A stretch of DNA of 64,000 nt from Petrolisthes cinctipes (lineage: Eukaryota; Arthropoda; Malacostraca; Decapoda; Porcellanidae), in contig JAWQEG010001314.1 in assembly GCA_033782935.1 (NCBI GenBank), forward strand, positions 1,364,001 to 1,428,000, in the 5' to 3' direction. Numbering within the stretch: position 1 is the stretch's first letter; every line of letters starts with the position of its first letter. The position numbers and the translations under genes are program-made. Below the pieces are notes generated by a model that was not told the origin of the DNA, searched no databases, and saw only the letters and a list, made by a program, of their open reading frames with translations. Below, one piece after another: positions 56,804-64,000 of this stretch.

Positions 56804-57018
56804 TACAGTCTGCCTCAGGAATTCATCTACACCATTGTGACATCAAGGGCTCATAACAACTAGAAAATGTTATGCATTAATTTGGTAACGCCAAACTTTT
56901 CTAGTAATGATGTCTGGCCAATAGTAGAATCCATCAGAATAACAATGCCTATGGTATGTGTTGAATAAAGACTCCTATTAACTAATGTCCTGTGTACGAA
57001 TTCCTGAGGCCGACTGTA
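56804..57018. mobile_element. Mariner-like MITE (family D, copy 1)
   Basis: TACAGTCTGCCTCAGGAATT and the complement of AATTCCTGAGGCCGACTGTA... form TIRs with TA borders. Body matches 58614-58834 (TGTGACATCAAGGGCT, CACCAAACTTT-like, AACAATGCC). Confidence 0.85.
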
Positions 57019-57209
57019 CACGAACCTGTGAGTATGAAGATATTTGTGGGAGGGGAAAAGGGGAACATGCAACGATGAGAAATAGGGTTAATGGCAAATA
57101 AGGTAATTTTTATGTTTGGGAAAATTATTTACGCAAGTTGGCATTGGGATGTGAAGTGTAATAAATGAGTGACTGAGACTGTGGACGACGACACTGGTCC
57201 TACTCCACC

Positions 57210-57396
57210 ATGTCAAGTAAGTAACTCTACCAGCCATATACTGTGTGTCCCATAGTGTTGTAGGCAAAGGCAGCAGCCCTACTCGGTTACATCAGTACAG
57301 ATCCACTTCATTTAGAGGTGATGCGAAATGGGGGAAAAAAGAAAGTGAAATTGGCAGTACAATTTCTGTGGAGCTATGGGTGGAAATGCCCTACAG
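57210..57396 (+). CDS. Candidate 5' exons of an unidentified host gene
   Basis: ATG at 57210 in the context CTCCACC, followed after seven coding bases by a GTAAGT donor (57217). Acceptor GTTGTAG at 57257-57263 and exon 57264-57396, donor GTGCAT. Joined in phase 1 this reads MSSKGSSPTRLHQYRSTSFR, GDAKWGKKESEIGSTISVE and LWVEMPYR. No family recognised. The second donor is weak and no third exon was found. Confidence 0.35.
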
Positions 57397-58613
57397 GTGC
57401 ATAATAATAATGAAGTATATATTTTCCTTAGTGACTTATATATTACTTAGGTAGGCAGTTTAGTGTCGTATGGGTGGTATAGTGGTTTTATGCTATAACT
57501 ATATTACTTAGTCAGTATAGTGTCGTATTATTAGTATGGGTGATGTAGTGTCTTATGTTATACAACCAAAGTACTCGAGGTTTGATCATGGGGTCTTATT
57601 TGGTGTGTGTTCTGCTTGCGGTACTGAAATGCCAATGTTATGTTCCATAAATTATTTATTTATTTCCCGCAGATAAAAGTTGTCGGAGGAACTGTGTTTT
57701 TGGCTAGATGAGTTTTGTCGCTTTCAGGGTCATTACTTTTCAGGAAAAAGTTTACTGTATTTTTACATAAAGGTTTTTTATTTTCCTCTGAGTACTACTT
57801 CAATCAACTCTTCATAACAATTGCACTATAAAACCTGCAATACGTGTAGCCTATATATTTTTTTTAGTACTGTATATGGCTAGTGGGGATATAATCGCTA
57901 TTACCTACACAAATCGAAGCCTTCTGAGGCAGGAAGGTGGATGCGCATCTCGGCCAGATGAATTCTATAATCATGAGTGAAATGGTCGACAAGTGCAGCC
58001 GGCACGCGCTCCACTTTACCTTACCTGAGTTGTGTGGGTGAGTTGCATATGGCCAGGTTACCTGCCAACCAGAACAACGTGCCCAACTGTTCTTTTATTT
58101 TATACAAATAAACCAAAATGCATTAACACAATATCACGCCTCTAGTCCCGCCCAGCCTTTAGTTAGGCAAGGGGGGCTAACAATCTCCCGCTCATCGAAT
58201 TTGTTTTTTTGTGTGATAAGAGGGATCATATTTATTTGGTAACTGGAATGCTAGGACATTAAATCAGCACGGCAACATCGAAGAACTTGTTGCTGGGGTT
58301 TGAAAGGTACGGCCTGGATATGTGTGTGTCGACGAACACTTGGTTAACTGGAATACATAACATGAAGTTACATAGTGGGTTGAGTTTGTTGGTTTCTGGA
58401 AGAAAAGACAATTTGTATAATGGAAAATAAATACATTATTATATTAACACATTATTTTATTTTCCCATCAAGTGAATATGTTGATATTTTCATACCTGTA
58501 AGAGTGTAGGCTTCAAATAAATTGTTTTTATCTTATTATAATACTGTGTGTGAGACAAATCCCCCAGACAGGTGTTATAATAACATCCATTGTTATACAG
58601 TATTCAAATACTG
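57397..58613. other. No gene seen
   Basis: AT-rich text with a local duplication (TATTACTTAGGTAGGCAGTT and TATTACTTAGTCAGTATAGT near 57440-57520). No exon or element ends recognised. Confidence 0.4.
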
Positions 58614-58834
58614 TACAGTCGGCCTCAGGAATTCGTATAAACACACCACTGTGACATCAAGGGCTTGTAACAACTGGACAATATTGTTAATTAATTTCCT
58701 AACACCAAACTTTACTAGATAATTTATTTAACTATAATACTTGAATCAGTGAGAACAACAATGCCAACATTTTGAATAGAATACACATCCCTTATAACCA
58801 ATGCTATGTGTACCAATTCCTGAGGCCAACTGTA
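58614..58834. mobile_element. Mariner-like MITE (family D, copy 2)
   Basis: TACAGTCGGCCTCAGGAATT at the left pairs with AATTCCTGAGGCCAACTGTA at the right; TA borders; about 80 percent like 56804-57018 by eye. Confidence 0.85.
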
Positions 58835-59396
58835 CGTGTAAGGGTGTATGTAGAGTTTAAATAAAACCTGTTGATGTTATTGTAATACTGTGTGTGAGAG
58901 AGAAATCACACACACAGGTACGGTAATAATAACAGTTTTATTTATATGAACCGTATTATACCCTTTACCTAAGATTATAACAACATTGGTGAAATGAGGA
59001 CATCAAACCTATGCCTTCAATGCCTCCAAAATATCAACATTGTATGAAGGTATACTATGTGAAGCTGTTTCTCAATACACTGAATACTCACACCATGCTC
59101 ATATTAAACTACTTTTTCGAGTAAAAAGTTCTTCGTCTCTCAATTTGTATTTCAAATGTATACAAATTGAGTAACTAACAGCCTTTTCCTCAAAGTAGAA
59201 CGTAAATATCAGCTACAGTTTCTATTATTTCATAAAAAAAATAGGTTGTCAATTTGAAAACTATTTAACCTATACAATACTTTGAAGATTATATCAAATC
59301 AATTAATCCATCTTCAATGAGAATACCATTATATTTTTTTTTTCATGAAATACTGCAATGTTGATATTGTTAGTTAACGAGGTAATATCCTTTTGG
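58835..59396. other. No gene seen
   Basis: AT-rich; a short inverted pair AATTTGTATTTCAAATG / ATACAAATTGAG lies near 59140-59170. Confidence 0.4.
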
Positions 59397-59561
59397 TACA
59401 GCCACAATCAAATATCCACCCACACTTTCCTTCCATCGTAGTCAATATCTTGGTAATAAAGCACAACACGTGTATGATTTTGCACCACCTCATAATTATA
59501 ATTGAGGGGTTGAATTGATATGACATGTTATATGATTATATTTTGATTTGATTGTGCCTGT
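59397..59561. mobile_element. Mariner-like MITE (family B, copy 2)
   Basis: TACAGCCACAATCAAATATC left and GATTTGATTGTGCCTGTA right; collinear with 4626-4839 with a deletion in the right half. Confidence 0.8.
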
Positions 59562-59734
59562 ACATTCGTGATACATAATTTCTGACCAGAGTGTGAGGAG
59601 CAGAAAGCTTCGAATCGCCTGGTATTGCTCATTTTCCCACCCAGTACACCTATAGAGGCTGAGTTCGAATGCAGGGTACCGTATGTATGGTGCCTGTCGG
59701 TCGTCTCTGGTCAGGGATTACGTATCACGAGTGT

Positions 59735-59875
59735 ACATTAGAGCTTCTTGATTTCTCCAAAGTAGGCCAGGAAACAAACAACACCAGATGAACAAAAATA
59801 ATGGTGGCCTGTTGCTTGGAATAGTTTGGAAGAATCAGATGCTTCACATTAACCAACACTGCACTACTCTCCCCT
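59735..59875 (+). repeat. Interspersed repeat family R, copy 5
   Basis: TTGATTTCTCCAAAGTAGGC, CAGGAAACAAACAACACCAG and GGAATAGTTTGGAAGAATCA match 23255-23462. Confidence 0.65.
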
Positions 59876-60246
59876 TTTCGTTGGAATTGATAACTTATAT
59901 TATAGAAATTAAAAGAAAGCTTAAATCAGAAGGCAGGATATACAAAGCTTGAAACATAACAGTGTCTCTATATGGGCTGCTACTGTACAATTGTTTTAAC
60001 TATTTATTTGTTTATTGCCTTCCCCTTCAATCTTTACTCTGGTCATGTGTGTTTGATCAATATGACATAACAATTAAAAGGAATAATTTACAAGTACAGA
60101 AAATAATTCTGCCATAACTACACCAATGAGTGAACCAGACAATGAATATACAAATCCACAATACATAATAACAACACTTCCTTAACCAGTGCACTAAATA
60201 TAAGTCAAGTTACTGTTATACATACCAGACAATAACTCCACATTGG

Positions 60247-60466
60247 TACAGTTGGACACAGTAATGGGTGGTACAGCCCAGGTGAAAAATACTTGTCCCA
60301 TTTGAGTAACCAGTGTGTATTATCAGGTACTTGCTTTTTATTACCATCCTCAATACTGACTTCTGCCCCTGATGATGTCTCCTATTTGGCACTAAGGAAC
60401 TTGATATTGGGAGAAATTGACCATCTTTCACTTGGGCTGTACCACCCATTCATGTGTCCAACTGTA
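60247..60466. mobile_element. Mariner-like MITE (family E), 220 bp
   Basis: TACAGTTGGACACAGTAATG with GGTGGTACAGCCCAGGTGAA pairs with TTCACTTGGGCTGTACCACC and CATTCATGTGTCCAACTGTA. The TIRs are about 45 bp with TA borders. Confidence 0.85.
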
Positions 60467-60537
60467 CAATAACAACGTTTTCTTAACCAGTGGACTAAAT
60501 TTAACTAAATATAAGTCAAGTACTCTTAAGGAATAAA

Positions 60538-60669
60538 TGGGCCATATTCAAGAACATTCGTGGTGCATACGATGGTTGGTACAAAGTCACCATAGACAAA
60601 CAAACAACAGAGCCATCGTACCGGTACCACACCATCATCAACACCACGGATGTTCTTGAATAAGACCCA
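60538..60669. mobile_element. Small TIR element, 132 bp
   Basis: TGGGCCATATTCAAGAACAT with TCGTGGTG pairs with CACCACGGATGTTCTTGAAT and AAGACCCA. The border TGGG..CCCA is clear, the target duplication is not. Confidence 0.75.
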
Positions 60670-60769
60670 ATGAATGAATGGTCAGGTAGGAGTGTTGTTG
60701 TTAATATGTGTGATTGATTGATATTAGGTGCCGCAACAGCGAGGTCATATAGCGCCATGAGAGAGAGAG

Positions 60770-60800
60770 AATATGTGTATGTGTGAGTGGATATAGTTTT

Positions 60801-60839
<39 letters not shown>

Positions 60840-60903
60840 TGTGTGTGTGGATAGAGCTTTAGAAGAGAGAGAGAGTGTGTGAGAGTGTGTGTGGATATAG
60901 CTT

Positions 60904-60965
<62 letters not shown>

Positions 60966-61012
60966 CTGTAGGAGAGTGAGAATGTGAGAGTGTTGTTATG
61001 TGTGATGCCCTC

Positions 61013-61047
<35 letters not shown>

Positions 61048-61048
61048 C
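60770..61048. repeat. (GA)n and (AAT)n microsatellites
   Basis: GA runs at 60805-60834, 60867-60876 and 60907-60961, in a local duplication of GTGTGGATATAGCTTTAG; AAT run at 61013-61047. Confidence 0.9.
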
Positions 61049-61146
61049 ATCTCACCATTTACAGTAGTGATGTCAGTCAGTGATGAGGTGCGAATGTGAT
61101 GATGCATTTCTGGTGTGTCTTCATAACCACTTCACTTCACAACCTG
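61020..61146 (-). other. Very tentative exon
   Basis: On the minus strand a TATTGCAG acceptor (about 61145-61152) and GTGAGA donor (about 61049-61054) bracket text that includes ATG followed by HHHIRTSSLTDITTVN. The frame is closed by a stop near the acceptor side, so only a 5'-UTR-plus-start exon would work. Confidence 0.2.
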
Positions 61147-61149
61147 CAA

Positions 61150-62340
61150 TACAACCCAAGTAAACATAAGTGTCATATTATATTCAATCAACTAGTTCTT
61201 TCGTCAATAAATTCCCAACACTCTTTTACCTGCACTCTGAAAAGTTAGGCACACACAAATGACATTCAACCTCTTCATTACTTTTACTTATACTTTTGCC
61301 ACGTTAAATTAAAAACTGTAGACCCTTGATACACAATAAATATATACTGTTTTTATATTTCTTATTTATACCTTACTCTGGTCTTTATTTGCATTATATT
61401 TTCTTTATTTTTATCATGGTTTTCCACTAAAAGTAGGTCCTCTATGTAAGATGAATGAATTTTGCATAGGACCTATTGCTTTTAAGACAGGCCCAGCAGA
61501 CCACTTACTTAGTCTGTATATGGTAATGAAGAACAAAACCCTGGGAAAATATTTGGTGGTCTTCAATGAGTGACTGAGTGAATACAAGTTGTTGTTGTCG
61601 TTGTTGTTATTGATGTTCTCCCGGGGAAGAATGGCCTCCTGCCCCACAGACCCCTGTACACTCAGGTCGCAGTTACCACAAGAGCTACAAGTGGGGCCGC
61701 ACCTTCCATGAGACCAGCCCTGAAGGGACCATAAGGGGGAGGGAGTTTACACTGCTGTATGCAAAGGGAAATACACCCCCTGCGTGCTGGCGGTCCACAC
61801 AGCAGTGAAAAAATAGAAAATAGCCTCCGGTTGCAGTACACCTCACGTGTATTTTTAATCCATGTGACCAGATCTCGTCAAATCCACAAGAAAGTGACCA
61901 GATCCTACAACAATCTTTATTCGAGCCCTGTGGAGGATGACTAATATTCACAGAGAATAATGTCAGCCCCACCTGGGTAGAAGTGGATACAAGTAGTTAT
62001 TTATTGTATCTCCAGGGTTCACAGTATTACTATATTATGGTACAAATTATAAATAAATACTTTATTATAGAGGTATATTTATCCAATCAACAATAATTGT
62101 GCTTCTCACTGTGGCCAAGGGCAGACTAATTTAAGTCTCCGAGTTGGTGAATACCCCGGACCAAGTCAAATTCCAACTTCATAATGAGTAGGGTACCATA
62201 CTTAATAATATTATAACTAGTTGAAGTCCACCTTTTCTTTCTAACTCAACAGTACGGTGTTTATAAAACACTAAACTATCAACACAAAGTAAACCAACAT
62301 TCAAATTACCTGGTACTAAGCCCAACACTTTTATTGTTAA
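61150..62340. other. No gene seen; interspersed repeat text at 61555-61975
   Basis: GTTGTTATTGATGTTCTCCC at 61602 recurs as GTTGTTGATGTTCTCCCACA at 7670, followed in both places by ACAGACCC(C/T)TG-GTACACTCA. It is a dispersed, non-coding repeat. Confidence 0.45.
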
Positions 62341-62419
62341 GCTCGCCTCCCTATCGCTACTAAACTATGGATAAAAATACACACACAAAAGAAAGAAAAC
62401 AACAAACACACAAAAAGAA

Positions 62420-63110
<691 letters not shown>

Positions 63111-64000
63111 TTTATCCATAGTTTAGTAGCGATAGGGAGGGGCGAGCTTAACCATAAAAGGGTTGGGTTTAGTACCAGACCTAAACGTAATGGAAGCATG
63201 AAATAGGTGGATGTTTTCAGAAATATCTTACCTACCCATTTGTGCACAGGAAAACTTACCACACCCAGAAGAACGATTAACTACAACCTTGGAAGAAGAA
63301 AAGCAAAATTACTTATAACGTCGGTGTTTAAAAAGACACACGATACTTACAAATGTGTCTTGATATAATCGAATCCCTTACAGTAATTCCAATTCGTGCC
63401 AATAAAAAAAAAAAAAAGTTTCATGCACGAACTTACCAACTGGATATATTATAATTTCAGTGACGAACTTAGACAAATAATAATAATAATATAAAAATGA
63501 AGAGTGTGGACATCTATCTACTCACTACTGCCAGAAGATGGGAGTCCCGTTTCCTGGTAAGGTTTATAGGACCTACCTAGCCTTATGACATGTACAGTCT
63601 GGGACTAAAGTCCTCCGAGAAGCTTTGTGAGGTTTTTTTATTGAACAGAGATGGCGTTTCAATCACTGTTTAGAGAAGGAGCGGAGTCTTGAATGGAGGG
63701 AGGGGCTACAGTTGGGTTGTGGGGATTCGTATTCATTGCTTCAAACATGTGTGTATTTGCCAACCTATGAGACTGATCAATATGTAAGGACCTGTGGTGA
63801 ATGGAACTAAGTGGCCAATCTGCATACATAAGTATGTAATTAGCCTTTAATATAACTTGAAAAAAAAAAATATATAGGCGCAAGGTGATTTCCAAAATGA
63901 AGATAATATCATCCCAATATCTGTTCTAACCCAATGTTAGTGCATGTGTCAAAAAATGTAACCGAACTTTAATTTGATCTGCTCAGCTGTTCATCATTCT
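63111..64000. other. No gene seen
   Basis: GTTTAGTAGCGATAGGGAGG with CGAGCTTAA (63121) is complementary to CTCGCCTCCCTATCGCTACT (62343), extending the palindrome to about 62330-63180. The remainder is featureless apart from an AAT run and A-runs. Confidence 0.5.

Overview
The window looks like animal nuclear DNA, most likely arthropod and probably a decapod-type crustacean genome. The reasons are spliced genes with GT/AG introns, TTAGG-type telomere-like tracts, very abundant AG/AC/AT/AAT microsatellites, and dense layers of non-LTR retrotransposons and terminal-inverted-repeat (TIR) elements. No bacterial operon, rRNA, CRISPR array or confident tRNA gene was seen. Species-level placement is inference.

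Region 1 (0.7-27.3 kb, minus strand) is one large split host gene, MCM3, a subunit of the MCM2-7 replicative helicase. Eight exons can be placed, from an initiator ATG at 27257 to the Walker A exon at 662-826, with mostly consensus splice sites and consistent phases; the rest lies below position 1. This copy looks broken. Exon 1 carries a 339-bp insertion with TIRs and an 8-bp target duplication (hAT-like), exon 4 has an in-frame TGA, and exon 8 has radical changes at conserved positions. Its introns hold TIR elements (mariner/pogo-like, PIF/Harbinger-like with a MADF remnant, a TTAA-flanked foldback), tRNA-derived SINEs, two decayed LINE copies, a piggyBac element with an uninterrupted transposase ORF, minisatellites, and local duplications of MCM3's own exon edges.

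Region 2 (27.3-41 kb) is repeat-dominated. It holds a nearly complete APE-type LINE on the minus strand (ORF1 with an SGNH-type esterase, ORF2 with endonuclease and reverse transcriptase, one nonsense codon and one frameshift). Next comes a CR1/L2-like LINE on the plus strand split by a Mutator-like element with a 9-bp target duplication. A decayed Helitron/Pif1 helicase follows.

Region 3 (41.2-52.2 kb) is a nested structure. Two nearly identical 2.4-kb inverted arms (41771-44144 and 49827-52218) surround a loop with the 5' half of a Tc1/mariner-type transposase gene. That gene has an intron and is split by a 3.8-kb TIR element (45981-49766, 3-bp CAG duplication) carrying its own putative multi-exon gene of unknown function.

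Region 4 (52.2-64 kb) starts with a decayed LINE whose ORF2 N-terminus has a 2A-like motif. Two short candidate host-gene pieces follow on the plus strand (55.2-55.9 and 57.2-57.4 kb), then mariner-like MITEs and long microsatellites. Nothing here points to a defence island or a new enzymatic pathway. The most unusual items are the broken MCM3 copy, the gene-bearing 3.8-kb TIR element and the inverted duplication around it.
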